Numbered from the stretch's first letter, positions 26,576 to 36,226 are shown. The stretch: DNA of 64,000 bases from Palleniella intestinalis (GCF_013166595.1 NZ_JABKKG010000006.1:153140-217139), one strand, 5' to 3'. The notes: generated by a model not told the origin, from the letters alone. Made by a program: numbers and translations.

Positions 26576-27616
26576 CTATTTGAATGCGGCAGCCTCTGCA
26601 GCGGCAATGATGTCCTCGCGTGTAGGTTCCTTTGCTTCTGTCTGTATGTCAGAGAAGTCGATGTCGAAATGGGCATCACTTGCACCTGTTGCCGCGGATT
26701 GTGCAGCCGTTCCTTTAAGGCTTGATGCCTTGGAGGTGCCGGAGACGGTTGCCTCCTGTGTGCTGACAATGATGAACTGCTGCCCTTCTGCCATTTCCTT
26801 TTCTATGTCCGGGGCAGCCATTACAGGCTCTTCCTCCATTTTTGTACGTGCTGTCTTGGCAGCAAAGATGCTGTCACAGAACTTAGGCTGCTTGCGCAGT
26901 TTCTTCAATGTGCCTTCTGAAGCATGCTGATGCGCCTCTTTCTTTGAGAAGCCCTTTCCTTTGCAGCATTCTATCCCCTCAATGACACAGACACATTCGA
27001 AGACCGGCGAGCCGTTCTCGTCCTTTCCTTCAAAGATGCTGCGGTACTCCATGCAGACCTTGTTCTTCTGCGTCCACTCAATAAGTTTGGACTTGAAGTT
27101 CACCTCTTTATAAGCCACCTTGTCAATATTGACAAGCTTTGAGAGAATCTGGCGCTGCACAAACCTCATGCAAGCGTCATATCCGTGGTCAAGGTAAAGC
27201 GCGCCTACGAGTGCTTCAAAAGCGTTTCCGCCCATGTAGGAGTTATGTGCGGAGGAGCGTCCGCTGGAGAGGACAAGGCGTGTTATACCCATTTCCTTGG
27301 CGAGCTTGCCAAGAGTCTCGCGTTGCACGAGCTTTGAACGTGTGTTGGTAAGAAAGCCTTCTTTCTTGCCAGGGAAATGGTCATAGACGATGTGTCCCAC
27401 CGTTGCGTCAAGGATTGCGTCACCGAGGAACTCAAGACGCTCATTGTTTACGGGGCGGCCTTTCTGGTTACGGTGAGCTACGCTTTTGTGCATCAGCGCA
27501 AGCTTGTACAAGGAAATGTCGTGAGGGAGGACTCCCAGTATCTGATACAAAGTAAGATAAAGCTCCTTGTCCTTGCGGAAAGGGAGCTTTATCCTATCAA
27601 TGATAGTATTTACCAT
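26576..27616 (-). CDS. rnc: Ribonuclease III
   Basis: 346 aa. The catalytic domain carries the signature NERLEFLGDA (58-67) and the second acidic site NAFEALVGALYLDHG. A double-stranded RNA-binding domain follows (about 175-243, ending KKEAHQHASEGTLKKLRKQ). About 100 further C-terminal residues are Ala/Ser/Glu-rich and low complexity, absent from the E. coli enzyme of about 226 aa. It processes rRNA precursors and other double-stranded RNA. It is the last gene of acpP-fabF-rnc, 9 bp after fabF. Confidence 0.96.
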   Translation of the reverse strand: MVNTIIDRIKLPFRKDKELYLTLYQILGVLPHDISLYKLALMHKSVAHRNQKGRPVNNERLEFLGDAILDATVGHIVYDHFPGKKEGFLTNTRSKLVQRETLGKLAKEMGITRLVLSSGRSSAHNSYMGGNAFEALVGALYLDHGYDACMRFVQRQILSKLVNIDKVAYKEVNFKSKLIEWTQKNKVCMEYRSIFEGKDENGSPVFECVCVIEGIECCKGKGFSKKEAHQHASEGTLKKLRKQPKFCDSIFAAKTARTKMEEEPVMAAPDIEKEMAEGQQFIIVSTQEATVSGTSKASSLKGTAAQSAATGASDAHFDIDFSDIQTEAKEPTREDIIAAAEAAAFK

Positions 27617-27625
27617 ACGTATTTC

Positions 27626-28891
27626 TTACTCTGCGTATTTCTTGAAGATGACGCAGGCATTGTGTCCACCGAAGCCGAATGTGTTGGAAAGTGCTGCACG
27701 CACCTCACGCTTCTGTGCCTGGTTGAATGTGAAGTTCAGGTTGTAGTCTATCTCCGGATCCTCGTCACCCTCCTCATGGTTGATTGTAGGCGGCACGATG
27801 TCGTTCTTGACTGCAAGGACAGAGAACATTGCCTCTGCAGCACCTGCACCGCCAAGCATGTGGCCTGTCATTGACTTTGTTGAGGAAATGTTCAGCTTGT
27901 AGGCAGCATCACCGAAGACATCCTTGATAGCCTTTGCCTCAGAAATGTCACCGACAGGGGTCGATGTGCCATGGACATTGATGTAGTCGATGTCCTCAGG
28001 ATTCATTCCTGCATCCTCGAGAGCGTTCTCCATGACGAGTTTCGCACCGAGACCTTCAGGATGTGACGCTGTGATGTGGTAAGCGTCGGCAGACATTCCT
28101 GCACCTGCCATCTCTGCATAAATCTTCGCTCCGCGTGCCTTTGCATGCTCCAGTTCCTCGAGAACAAGGACTGTGGCACCCTCAGCCATAACGAATCCGT
28201 CGCGGCTTGCTGAGAATGGACGGCTTGCGCGCTCAGGGTCGTCATTGCGAGTGGAGAGGGCGTGCATAGCGTTGAATCCGCCGAGACCGCACTCTACCAC
28301 GGCAGCCTCTGCGCCACCGCTGACGATGACGTTGGCCTTTCCGAGTCGGATGAGGTTGAATGCGTCAGCGAGTGCGTTGGTAGAAGATGCACATGCTGAT
28401 GAAGTGATGTAGTTAGGACCGCGGAATCCGTACTTGATTGAGATGTGTCCGCAGGCGATGTCGCCAATCATCTTAGGGATGAAGAACGGATTGAACTTAG
28501 GGCCGAGTGTCGGTCCGTTGATTGCAAAGTTCTCAATCTCGTCCTGGAAGGTGCGCATGCCGCCAATGCCGACACCCATAACCACGCCTACGCGGTTCTT
28601 GTCAAGTGCCTCCATGTCGAATGCAGCGTCATCGATTGCCTGCATCGCTGCTGCCAATGAGAACTGGCAGTATGGGTCCATCTTGCGTGCTTCCTTACGG
28701 TCAATGTAATCTGTTGCCTTGAAATTCTTAACTTGGCAAGCGAAATGTGTCTTGAACTTCTCGACATCGAATCCCTCGATTGGTGCGCATCCGCTCTTGC
28801 CGGCAACGATATTGTTCCAGGTTTCCTCGACAGTGTTACCACAAGGTGTGATACATCCGAGACCTGTCACAACAACTCTTTTCAGTTCCAT
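27626..28891 (-). CDS. fabF: 3-oxoacyl-[acyl-carrier-protein] synthase II
   Basis: 421 aa, full-length KAS II. The catalytic triad is Cys167 (SSACASS), His307 (NVHGTST) and His344 (TGHMLGGAGA). It condenses malonyl-ACP with acyl-ACP in fatty-acid elongation in the cytoplasm. It lies between acpP and rnc, a gene order conserved widely in bacteria. The 176-bp gap from acpP contains a hairpin that may set their expression ratio. Confidence 0.98.
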   Translation of the reverse strand: MELKRVVVTGLGCITPCGNTVEETWNNIVAGKSGCAPIEGFDVEKFKTHFACQVKNFKATDYIDRKEARKMDPYCQFSLAAAMQAIDDAAFDMEALDKNRVGVVMGVGIGGMRTFQDEIENFAINGPTLGPKFNPFFIPKMIGDIACGHISIKYGFRGPNYITSSACASSTNALADAFNLIRLGKANVIVSGGAEAAVVECGLGGFNAMHALSTRNDDPERASRPFSASRDGFVMAEGATVLVLEELEHAKARGAKIYAEMAGAGMSADAYHITASHPEGLGAKLVMENALEDAGMNPEDIDYINVHGTSTPVGDISEAKAIKDVFGDAAYKLNISSTKSMTGHMLGGAGAAEAMFSVLAVKNDIVPPTINHEEGDEDPEIDYNLNFTFNQAQKREVRAALSNTFGFGGHNACVIFKKYAE

Positions 28892-29000
28892 ATAATCTTT
28901 TGGGGAGTTATTATTTTCCGGTTGCTCTCACCACTCTTTGTGGCTATGCGACGAAAGTTTCCCTTTCCCCGGGGAGCAGCCTGCTTATTTTAACGAAATA

Positions 29001-29043
29001 ATCGGAAGCCACGCCCTGACAAAGCCATGGCACAACTTCCGAT
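29001..29043 (-). other. Hairpin between acpP and fabF
   Basis: On the minus strand ATCGGAAG pairs with CTTCCGAT around a loop of about 27 nt with some internal pairing. No T run follows, so it is not a classical terminator. It could attenuate or protect the acpP message. Confidence 0.4.
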
Positions 29044-29067
29044 AAGTTTTATATCTTTGAGGTATGC

Positions 29068-29304
29068 TTATTTTGCATTCTCCTCGATATAAGCGATTGC
29101 GTCGCCTACAGTAGCGATTTTCTCAGCCTTGTCGTCTGGAATAGAGATAGAGAACTCCTTCTCGAACTCCATGATGAGCTCTACTGTGTCAAGAGAGTCA
29201 GCACCGAGATCGTTTGTGAAAGATGCTTCTGGCTTTACCTCTGTCTCATCAACGCCGAGCTTGTCAACGATGATATTCACTACTTTGCTTTCAATTTCTG
29301 ACAT
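29068..29304 (-). CDS. acpP: Acyl carrier protein
   Basis: 78 aa, acidic, as expected. Ser37 in [11 protein letters not shown] is the 4'-phosphopantetheine attachment site. It carries acyl chains for fatty-acid and lipid A synthesis. First gene of acpP-fabF-rnc. A near-match to a -7 box (TTACTTTG on the minus strand, near 29393-29400) lies about 90 bp upstream. Confidence 0.98.
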   Translation of the reverse strand: MSEIESKVVNIIVDKLGVDETEVKPEASFTNDLGADSLDTVELIMEFEKEFSISIPDDKAEKIATVGDAIAYIEENAK

Positions 29305-29523
29305 AGTTGTAATTTTTTAAGTTTGTTGAATATTCTTTTATAATTATGGGGTGCTAATGTCGTGATTTCTCCTTATATACCGGAAATCGTTTGCAAAGTA
29401 ACAAATAATTATTGAATTGGGCAAACATTTTAACAAGAAATGACACTTTTTGTGCACACGCTTGATAGCTTTGTGCATATTTTCCGGTGTTCATTGTCAT
29501 TTTTGAATGAAAAAAATGTTTTC

Positions 29524-30072
29524 CTATTCCTCCGGCTTTATCCCCCATTTCCAGTAGGTATGCCCGAAAATGAAGAGTTCGCCCATCGGCCGGAAGCCTA
29601 TTGCGCGATAGAGTTTCTGCGCTTTTTCGTTCACAGGGTCTACGGCGAGGGTGACAGTGAGGTTACGGCTTTTGCCCTCAGCGATACCGTTTTCGAGCAG
29701 TCTGCGCCCTATTCCTTTGCCACGGAGTCCGGGCCTGACAGCGAGGGAGTCGAGGTAGTACTCGCCGGGGACTGTCTCATCCTCCATTCCGGGGAACTCT
29801 GTGCCGAGGTGTTCCTTGACGAGTTGCATGGTCACTTGGCGCATTGCGCCGTAACGGCTGCCGTCATAGGCTGTGAGCATGCCTACGGGCTTGCCGTCAA
29901 GTTCCGCTATTGTCGTGTTGCGTGCGCTGTAGAGCACATCGTCACGGCTGCATATTTTTTCAGCAAACAAGCGGATGCGCTCTTCAGGAGCGTCCTCCAT
30001 GAGCATTGCCGCATGGAAGCCTTTGGCTATGAAGAGTGCGTCCGCTTGTGTCGCTTTTCTGAATGTTATCAT
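29524..30072 (-). CDS. GNAT family N-acetyltransferase
   Basis: 182 aa. The acetyl-CoA-binding motif A is VRPGLRGKGIGRRLLENGI, with the R-x-x-G-x-G pattern. It is followed by the VDPVNEKAQKLYRAIGF segment typical of the GNAT fold. The substrate is not predictable. It lies 71 bp downstream of the SDR gene on the same strand and may share its transcript. Confidence 0.88.
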   Translation of the reverse strand: MITFRKATQADALFIAKGFHAAMLMEDAPEERIRLFAEKICSRDDVLYSARNTTIAELDGKPVGMLTAYDGSRYGAMRQVTMQLVKEHLGTEFPGMEDETVPGEYYLDSLAVRPGLRGKGIGRRLLENGIAEGKSRNLTVTLAVDPVNEKAQKLYRAIGFRPMGELFIFGHTYWKWGIKPEE

Positions 30073-30143
30073 TTAGAAAAGTAAGCAAGTGTGTTATACA
30101 TTGTATTTGTCATCGTGCAGGGGTGCCCCGCACGGCATGGTCA

Positions 30144-30944
30144 TCAAGGCTGCTTGCCGATGTAAGCAAGGATACCGCCGTCGACGTAGAGCACATGACC
30201 GTTCACTGCGTCAGAAGCCTTTGATGCGAGGAAGACAGCCGGACCGCCGAGTTCTGACGGGTCAAGCCAGCGTCCTGCAGGAGTCTTTGCGCAGATGAAT
30301 GAGTCGAACGGATGGCGTGAGCCGTCTGCCTGACGCTCGCGGAGAGGAGCTGTCTGCGGAGTGGCGATATAGCCCGGACCGATGCCGTTGCACTGGATGT
30401 TGTACTCGCCGTACTCTGAGCAGATGTTGCGTGTGAGCATCTTCAGACCGCCCTTTGCTGCCGCATAAGCGGAAACTGTCTCGCGGCCGAGCTCAGACAT
30501 CATTGAGCAGATGTTGATGATCTTGCCTTCCTTGCGCTCCATCATCTCAGGAAGCACTGCAGCGGCACAGATGTATGGTGCAACGAGGTCGATGTCGATG
30601 ACCTGCTGGAACTCTGCGCGCTTCATCTCGTGCATAGGGATGCGCTTGATGATGCCGGCATTGTTCACGAGAATGTCTATCTGACCAACCTCCTCGTGTA
30701 TCTTCTCCACGAGAGCCTTAACGCCCTCTTCGTCAGTCACGTCGCAAACATAGCCTTTCACGTTTGTTATGCCTGCTTCCTTATAGTTGGCGAGACCGCG
30801 CTCGAGTGCTGCCTCGTTGATGTCGTTGAAGATGATTGTCTTTGCACCTGCCTCAACGAATGCCTTGGCGATGTTGAAACCGATACCGTAAGATGCGCCG
30901 GTGATCCAGGCGTTCTTACCTTCGAGTGAGAATGGATTTGCCAT
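30144..30944 (-). CDS. SDR oxidoreductase, gluconate 5-dehydrogenase-like
   Basis: 266 aa, classical short-chain dehydrogenase. Cofactor motif TGASYGIG (15-22), NNAG (94-97), catalytic Ser150 region (CSMMSELG), Tyr160 and Lys164. Sequence style is that of gluconate 5-dehydrogenase/KduD. In Bacteroidetes such enzymes can reduce 2,5-diketo-3-deoxygluconate during pectin breakdown, which would fit the secreted pectate lyase encoded 4 kb away, but kduI is not here. Upstream is a 528-bp region with repeats. Confidence 0.82.
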   Translation of the reverse strand: MANPFSLEGKNAWITGASYGIGFNIAKAFVEAGAKTIIFNDINEAALERGLANYKEAGITNVKGYVCDVTDEEGVKALVEKIHEEVGQIDILVNNAGIIKRIPMHEMKRAEFQQVIDIDLVAPYICAAAVLPEMMERKEGKIINICSMMSELGRETVSAYAAAKGGLKMLTRNICSEYGEYNIQCNGIGPGYIATPQTAPLRERQADGSRHPFDSFICAKTPAGRWLDPSELGGPAVFLASKASDAVNGHVLYVDGGILAYIGKQP

Positions 30945-31152
30945 AGTAGTTTGTTTTTATGATAGTTGTTTATGTCTGTTCTTTGTGTTGGCAGCCGTTT
31001 TCCATGTTTTCCGGCGGCAACATCCTTGGTACAAAATTAATAAAAAGTTTTTGTATATGACTTGATTTCCGTCAGTTTTTATAATACATTAACCAATGGG
31101 AAGAAGACGGAGGGTTAGGTATGTGCAAAGACAACAAAATAATCTGAAATCA

Positions 31153-31198
31153 CGAAGTATATTTCGACAAAACCGGCATTTTACCGAAATATACTTCG
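31153..31198. repeat. 14-bp perfect inverted repeat
   Basis: CGAAGTATATTTCG (31153-31166) and CGAAATATACTTCG (31185-31198), loop 18 nt. It could be an operator or a stem-loop. It is about 210 bp upstream of the SDR start, and about 275 bp downstream of the metY stop codon. Confidence 0.75.
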
Positions 31199-31262
31199 AT
31201 TCGAACGATTTTTGCAAACACTATTGCCGTCCGATTTGGGGTGTATAACATATCGCTTTGCA

Positions 31263-31341
31263 AAAGGTAATGGTTTGCAGTGTAAAAGGTAACGGTTGAC
31301 ATGCAAAAAGGTTACCTTTCGCATTGCAAAAGGTAACCTTT
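31263..31341. repeat. 22-bp phased palindromic array, locus 4
   Basis: Units start at 31263, 31285, 31307 and 31329, exactly 22 bp apart: AAAGGTAATGGTT, AAAGGTAACGGTT, AAAGGTTACCTTT and AAAGGTAACCTTT. The last two are perfect dyads. Linkers are 9 nt (e.g. CGCATTGCA). It is the most regular of the six arrays. Confidence 0.92.
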
Positions 31342-31472
31342 TATAAAGCGTTTTGTAGCCTATTGGTTTACAACATGTTAGCAAAACGAAGAACATCCCT
31401 ACTGCTTCCTGTCGGGGTTGTCCGCTTATGGTGCAGGAATTGCATGTTTTCCGCTGCCGGAGTACAGATGCC

Positions 31473-32750
31473 TTACATCTTCGCCATTGCCTGCTCGAGA
31501 TCGGCAATGATGTCCTCCGCATTCTCGATGCCTACGGAAAGGCGGATGAGGTCAGGCGCGATACCCGCCTCGCGGAGCTGTTCGTCGGAGAGCTGGCGGT
31601 GGGTGTGTGACGCAGGATGCAGCACACAGGTGCGTGTGTCGGCAACGTGGGTGACAATAGAGATGAAGTCGAGGTTGTCCATAAACTTTATAGCCTCCTC
31701 ACGGCTACCGTCAAGTCCGAAGGCAATCACGCCGCAAGAGCCGTTAGGCAAGTATTTCTGCGCAAGAGTGTGATACTTGTTGGACGGCAGTCCGCAGTAG
31801 TTCACCCAGCTGACCTTCGGGTTCTTCTCAAGCCACTCTGCCACTTTCTGCGCGTTCTCGCAGTGTTGGCGCATGCGGAGGGCGAGAGTTTCCAGTCCGA
31901 GATTGAGGAGGAAAGAGTTCTGAGGGGCAGGTATGGAACCGAGGTCGCGCATGAGTTGTGCGACGAGTTTTGTAATGTAAGCCATCTTTCCGAAGGCTTT
32001 TGTGTAGGTCAGTCCGTGGTACGACTCGTCAGGGGTTGTCAGTCCCGGGAATTTCTCAGCGTATTTGTCCCAATCGAAATTGCCGGAATCCACGACGCAT
32101 CCACCCACCTGTGTGGCATGGCCGTCCATGTACTTTGTCGTGGAGTGGGTCACGATGTCGCATCCCCACTCGAACGGGCGGCAGTTAACCGGTGTCGCGA
32201 AGGTGTTGTCGATGATGAGTGGCACACCATGCTTGTGTGCTATGTTGGCGAAGCGTTCAATGTCGAACACGTTTCCACCGGGATTGGAGATTGTCTCGCC
32301 GAAGAAGCACTTTGTGTTTTCCTTGAAGCAAGCCTCTATCTGCTCGTCAGTCCAGTCCTGGTCGATGAAGGTGCATTCGATTCCGAGCTTCTTCATGGTC
32401 ACTCCGAAGAGGTTGTATGTGCCGCCATAGATGCTGTTGCATGTGATGAAATGGTCTCCTGCCTGACAGATGTTGAACACAGCGTAGAAGTTGGCCGCTT
32501 GTCCCGAGGATGTCAGCATTGCCCCTACTCCGCCTTCAAGGGCGCAGATTTTCTTTGCGACAGCGTCGTTTGTAGGGTTTGCGAGTCGTGTGTAGAAATA
32601 GCCTTCGTCCTCAAGGTCAAAGAGGCGTGCCATCTGTTCGCTGGTCTCGTATTTGAATGTCGTTGACTGGTAGATAGGCAGCTGCTGCGGCTCTCCTTTC
32701 TTTGCTTTCCATCCTCCATGGATGCAGAGTGTCTCAAGGTTCTTTTTCAT
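31473..32750 (-). CDS. metY: O-acetylhomoserine sulfhydrylase-like PLP enzyme
   Basis: 425 aa from ATG 32750, the family-typical start MKKNLETLCIHGGW; the frame is open 144 bp further but runs through the upstream secDF terminator. Cys/Met-metabolism PLP fold: SSGQAAN, THSTTKYMDGH with PLP-lysine Lys206, and HPASHTHRQLSDEQL near the end. It makes homocysteine from O-acetylhomoserine and sulfide (or cysteine from O-acetylserine). No SAM riboswitch was recognised upstream. Confidence 0.92.
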   Translation of the reverse strand: MKKNLETLCIHGGWKAKKGEPQQLPIYQSTTFKYETSEQMARLFDLEDEGYFYTRLANPTNDAVAKKICALEGGVGAMLTSSGQAANFYAVFNICQAGDHFITCNSIYGGTYNLFGVTMKKLGIECTFIDQDWTDEQIEACFKENTKCFFGETISNPGGNVFDIERFANIAHKHGVPLIIDNTFATPVNCRPFEWGCDIVTHSTTKYMDGHATQVGGCVVDSGNFDWDKYAEKFPGLTTPDESYHGLTYTKAFGKMAYITKLVAQLMRDLGSIPAPQNSFLLNLGLETLALRMRQHCENAQKVAEWLEKNPKVSWVNYCGLPSNKYHTLAQKYLPNGSCGVIAFGLDGSREEAIKFMDNLDFISIVTHVADTRTCVLHPASHTHRQLSDEQLREAGIAPDLIRLSVGIENAEDIIADLEQAMAKM

Positions 32751-32810
32751 TGTGGAAAATGTTGATGTTAAACTGAAAATATCTGTTTTACTCTTTGTTG
32801 CCTTATAAGC

Positions 32811-32846
32811 AAAAAGGCTGCCACCTTTGCAGGGAGCAGGCTTTTT
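32811..32846 (-). terminator. Terminator of secDF
   Basis: On the minus strand AAAAAG-C-CTGC pairs with GCAG-C-CTTTTT around a single C-C mismatch, ending in a T run. It lies 70 bp after the secDF stop and upstream of metY. Confidence 0.75.
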
Positions 32847-32915
32847 CTGTATGTTATGGCAAGGAAGGACGTATGCTTCAGGGTAAAGATTCATCCTTCA
32901 CTTGCGGGCATATCT

Positions 32916-35900
32916 TTACTCCTCTTCCGTGCGCAGGTCCCTTACCTTCTTGCCGAGAGTGATGTAAGCCACCGGTGCGGCAATGAAGATGGATGACAAT
33001 GTACCGAACACAACGCCGAGAATCATCGCGAATGAGAAGCTGCGGATGCTGTCACCGCCGAGGATGAAGATACAGAGCAGCACGATGAGTGTGGAGAGTG
33101 ATGTGTTGATTGTACGTGCGAGAGTCTGGTTGATAGAAGAGTTGAATGTCTTCTGCAGGTCAGCCTTAGGGTGCAATCCGAGGTTTTCGCGGATACGGTC
33201 GAACACAACCACCTTGTCGTTGATGGAGTAACCAATCACGGTAAGTATGGCGCCGATGAACGTCTGGTCAATCTCGAGGGAGAACGGCAGTATGCCGTAG
33301 AACACAGAGTAGCAGCCGATAACCACGACAGTGTCGATGGCAAGGGCCACAATGGAGCCGACAGAGAATGCCATGTTGCGGAAACGCACAAGGATGTAGA
33401 TGAAGATTGCTACGAGGGCAACGAGCACGGAGATGATGGCTCCATAGGTGATGTCCTTCGCAACAGAAGGTCCTACCTTTGCAGAAGAGATTATAGAGCC
33501 GCCTTCACGTATGTCCGGATTCTTAAACGCCTCAACATTAGCCTGGTTCACGAAGCCTGCCTTCTTCAGAGCGTTGTAGAGCTTTGTCTCGCACTCGTCA
33601 TCGACAGCCGGATTGTTGGACTCAATCTTGTAGTTTGTAGAAACACGGAGAGTCTTTCCGTCAGTACCGATGGCAAGGGCGGAGGTGTTTGCTCCCTCGA
33701 ATTCCGCTGCAAGGATCGGGCGCACACTCTCAGGCTCTACAGCCTTTTCGAATGCCACCACATAGTTGCGTCCGCCTGTGAAATCGATAGACTGTGACAG
33801 ACCGCGCACGAAGAATGAAACAATGAACACTGCAACGAACACTCCGTAGACAACGAATGTCTTCTTGCACATTGAGATGAAGTGGATGTTTGTGTTCTGA
33901 AGCATGTTCTTGCTTATGCCTGTTGAGAAGGTCAGACCGAGCCACTTGTTCTTTGCAAGACGGTTCTCATAAATCAGGCGTGTGAGGAACACTGCCGTGA
34001 AGAATGAGCAGACGATACCTATGATCCATGTTGTGGCGAAGCCCTTGATAGGACCTGTACCGATTGTGAGGAGGATTACACCTGTTATGATAGATGTGAG
34101 GTTAGAGTCGAAGATAGCGGAGAAGGCGTTGCTGTAACCGGCCTTGAGCGCTTCCTTGATTCCGAGACCACGCTTCATTTCTTCCTTGATACGCTCGTAG
34201 ATGAGCACGTTAGCGTCCACCGCCGTTCCGAGTGTCAGCACGATACCTGCAATACCAGGCATTGTCAATGCAGACTGGAAGGATGCGAGGATACCTCCTG
34301 TGAAGAAGAGGTTGATGATGAGAGCTCCGTCAGCCATTGCGCCTGGGATGAAGCCGTACATCATAATCATGTAGAGGCAGAGGAGCACAAATGCGATGAC
34401 GAATGATGTCAGACCCTGCTGGATGGACTGCGCACCGAGTGTAGGACCTACGACCTCTTCCTGTACGATACGTGCAGGAGCAGGCATACGACCTGACTTG
34501 AGTGTGTTTGCCAAGTCCTTTGTGTCCTCGATGGTGAAGCTGCCGGAAATCTGTGAGTTGCCGCCGGCAATCTCACCGTTTACGCGTGGAGCGGAGTACA
34601 CAACGCCGTCAAGCACGATGGCGACAGCCTTGCCTACGTTAGCCTTTGTGAGCTGTGCCCACAGGCGTGCGCCCTCGGAGTTCATCTGCATTGACACACA
34701 TGGGCGTCCGTACTGGTCGAAATCGTCCTTTGCGTCAACGATGACATCACCCTCAAGCGGTGCGCGTCCGTTGGATGTTGTGACCTTCAGGGCGTGGAGC
34801 TCGTAGATGTTCTTAGCCTGAATGCCGTCAGCAGGCTTTGCAGACCAAAGAAGTTTCACGTCGGAAGGGATAATCTGCTTTGCCTCAGGAGAGTTGAGGA
34901 GCTGTGCGATGTATGCTGTATCACGTGCGTTTGCGTAACCTACAACGGAGAGGCTCTGGCCTCCTGTCGGCTGGAAGACAGCGAAGAGAGGATTCTTTTT
35001 CTTAGCCTCAGCGATGAGTTTGTCAGTGTTCTTTGCGCTGTTGGCAGCCACTCCCGCATCAGCCTTTGCCTCGTTCTTCTTCAACTGGAACTTAGGCTGG
35101 GCTTCAGGAGCCTTTGTTGTGTCCTCGGCAACCTCTGCCTTGGCAACAACTTCCTGAGTAGCTGTTGTGTCAGCAGCAGTCTCGCCATTGGCGATACGCT
35201 GGTCAAGCTGCTGGAGATAAGGAAGGACTTCTGCAGCGTTGTATGTCTCCCAGAACTCAAGGTTTGCAGACCCCTGGAGGAGTTTGCGGACACGCTCAGG
35301 CTCACGAACGCCCGGCATCTCGACCATGATACGTCCGTCCTGACCTTCAAGTTTCTGGATGTTAGGCTGTACGACACCGAACTTGTCGATACGGTTGCGC
35401 ACAACGTTGAATGAGTTGTCAATGGCAGACTGCACTTCCGCACGGAGTGCGTTCTCAACCTCTGCGTCAGTAGACTGTGTGGAGACTTTTCCCTTCAGCT
35501 GCTGTGTGGCGAACACCTCTGCGAGGCGGTGGCCAGGAGCTGCCTTGTGGTAAGCGTTGATGAAGAGGGTGATGAAGTCAGACTGGCTTGTCTCCTCTTC
35601 TTTCTTTGCCTCTTCAAGAGCTTTTCTGTAGGCTGCGTCAGACTTGTGGTCGGCGAGCACGTCGATAACGTCAGGAACACTGATTTCGAGAATCACGTTC
35701 ATACCACCCTTAAGGTCAAGACCGAGACCGATTTGTGTCTCGAGACACTTCTGGTAGGTGTAGACGCCAAGGTACTTCACAGAGTCCTTGTAGTCCTGCT
35801 GGGCGATAGGGTCTTCTATCTCGCTTGCCTTGCTGTCATAGTAGCTTGTAGCCACCGAGAAGGAAAGGTAGAAGATACTTGCCAGAGTCAGAAGGACCGC

Positions 35901-35930
35901 TGTAACAATTACAATTCCTTTGTTTTGCAT
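32916..35930 (-). CDS. secDF: SecD-SecF fusion protein translocase subunit
   Basis: 1004 aa. The SecD half has TM1, a large periplasmic region (including an Ala/Lys-rich low-complexity insert at about 230-310) and five more TM helices around residues 480-640. The SecF half follows from about 690, with its own six TM helices and the SIDFTGGRNYVV motif. It uses the proton gradient to pull secreted proteins through SecYEG. Fused SecDF is normal in Bacteroidetes. Its -7 box is at 36030. Confidence 0.97.
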   Translation of the reverse strand: MQNKGIVIVTAVLLTLASIFYLSFSVATSYYDSKASEIEDPIAQQDYKDSVKYLGVYTYQKCLETQIGLGLDLKGGMNVILEISVPDVIDVLADHKSDAAYRKALEEAKKEEETSQSDFITLFINAYHKAAPGHRLAEVFATQQLKGKVSTQSTDAEVENALRAEVQSAIDNSFNVVRNRIDKFGVVQPNIQKLEGQDGRIMVEMPGVREPERVRKLLQGSANLEFWETYNAAEVLPYLQQLDQRIANGETAADTTATQEVVAKAEVAEDTTKAPEAQPKFQLKKNEAKADAGVAANSAKNTDKLIAEAKKKNPLFAVFQPTGGQSLSVVGYANARDTAYIAQLLNSPEAKQIIPSDVKLLWSAKPADGIQAKNIYELHALKVTTSNGRAPLEGDVIVDAKDDFDQYGRPCVSMQMNSEGARLWAQLTKANVGKAVAIVLDGVVYSAPRVNGEIAGGNSQISGSFTIEDTKDLANTLKSGRMPAPARIVQEEVVGPTLGAQSIQQGLTSFVIAFVLLCLYMIMMYGFIPGAMADGALIINLFFTGGILASFQSALTMPGIAGIVLTLGTAVDANVLIYERIKEEMKRGLGIKEALKAGYSNAFSAIFDSNLTSIITGVILLTIGTGPIKGFATTWIIGIVCSFFTAVFLTRLIYENRLAKNKWLGLTFSTGISKNMLQNTNIHFISMCKKTFVVYGVFVAVFIVSFFVRGLSQSIDFTGGRNYVVAFEKAVEPESVRPILAAEFEGANTSALAIGTDGKTLRVSTNYKIESNNPAVDDECETKLYNALKKAGFVNQANVEAFKNPDIREGGSIISSAKVGPSVAKDITYGAIISVLVALVAIFIYILVRFRNMAFSVGSIVALAIDTVVVIGCYSVFYGILPFSLEIDQTFIGAILTVIGYSINDKVVVFDRIRENLGLHPKADLQKTFNSSINQTLARTINTSLSTLIVLLCIFILGGDSIRSFSFAMILGVVFGTLSSIFIAAPVAYITLGKKVRDLRTEEE

Positions 35931-36029
35931 TTTTTTATTTATTTTTTGTTATTTATTTTCGTGCTTGCCATGTCTGCATGCGTCCCTGTTAAGGTATGGA
36001 GCCAATGGGGGCTATACACAATACGCGTG

Positions 36030-36037
36030 CAAAGTTA
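36030..36037 (-). promoter_or_regulatory. -7 box for secDF
   Basis: Reads TAACTTTG on the minus strand, about 100 bp before the start codon at 35930. Confidence 0.6.
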
Positions 36038-36172
36038 ATTAATTTTATCCAAATAAAAGAAAAAAGTCGGTTATTTTTTCAAAAACGTGGCAAAACCTGT
36101 GTTTTGTCGGCAACAATTACATGGTTCATGGCATTTCAAAGGCACTTGTCTACCGGCATGGCTGCAAGAAAA

Positions 36173-36225
36173 ACAATGCCGCACATGTGGGGCAAGCCTC
36201 ATTTTCCCCTCATGTACGGCATTGT
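36173..36225 (-). terminator. Terminator of the rhomboid/EEP operon
   Basis: A 20-bp stem with two mismatches (arms 36173-36192 and 36206-36225, core ACAATGCCG/CGGCATTGT), directly after the EEP stop codon and followed by TTTTTC on the minus strand. Confidence 0.85.
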
Positions 36226-36226
36226 C

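Larger units (their letters stand above)
30945..31472. other. 528-bp intergenic region with dyad and phased array
   Basis: Holds a perfect 14-bp inverted repeat (31153-31198) and the 22-bp array at 31263-31341. No coding sequence was recognised. Confidence 0.7.

Noticed and set aside
31617..32666. 349-codon open frame opposite metY
   Set aside because: Lies antisense within a clear PLP enzyme gene; no domain or promoter. Shadow frame.
32751..32915. SAM riboswitch before metY
   Set aside because: The only strong structure is the secDF terminator hairpin; no SAM-I or SAM-II core could be traced.
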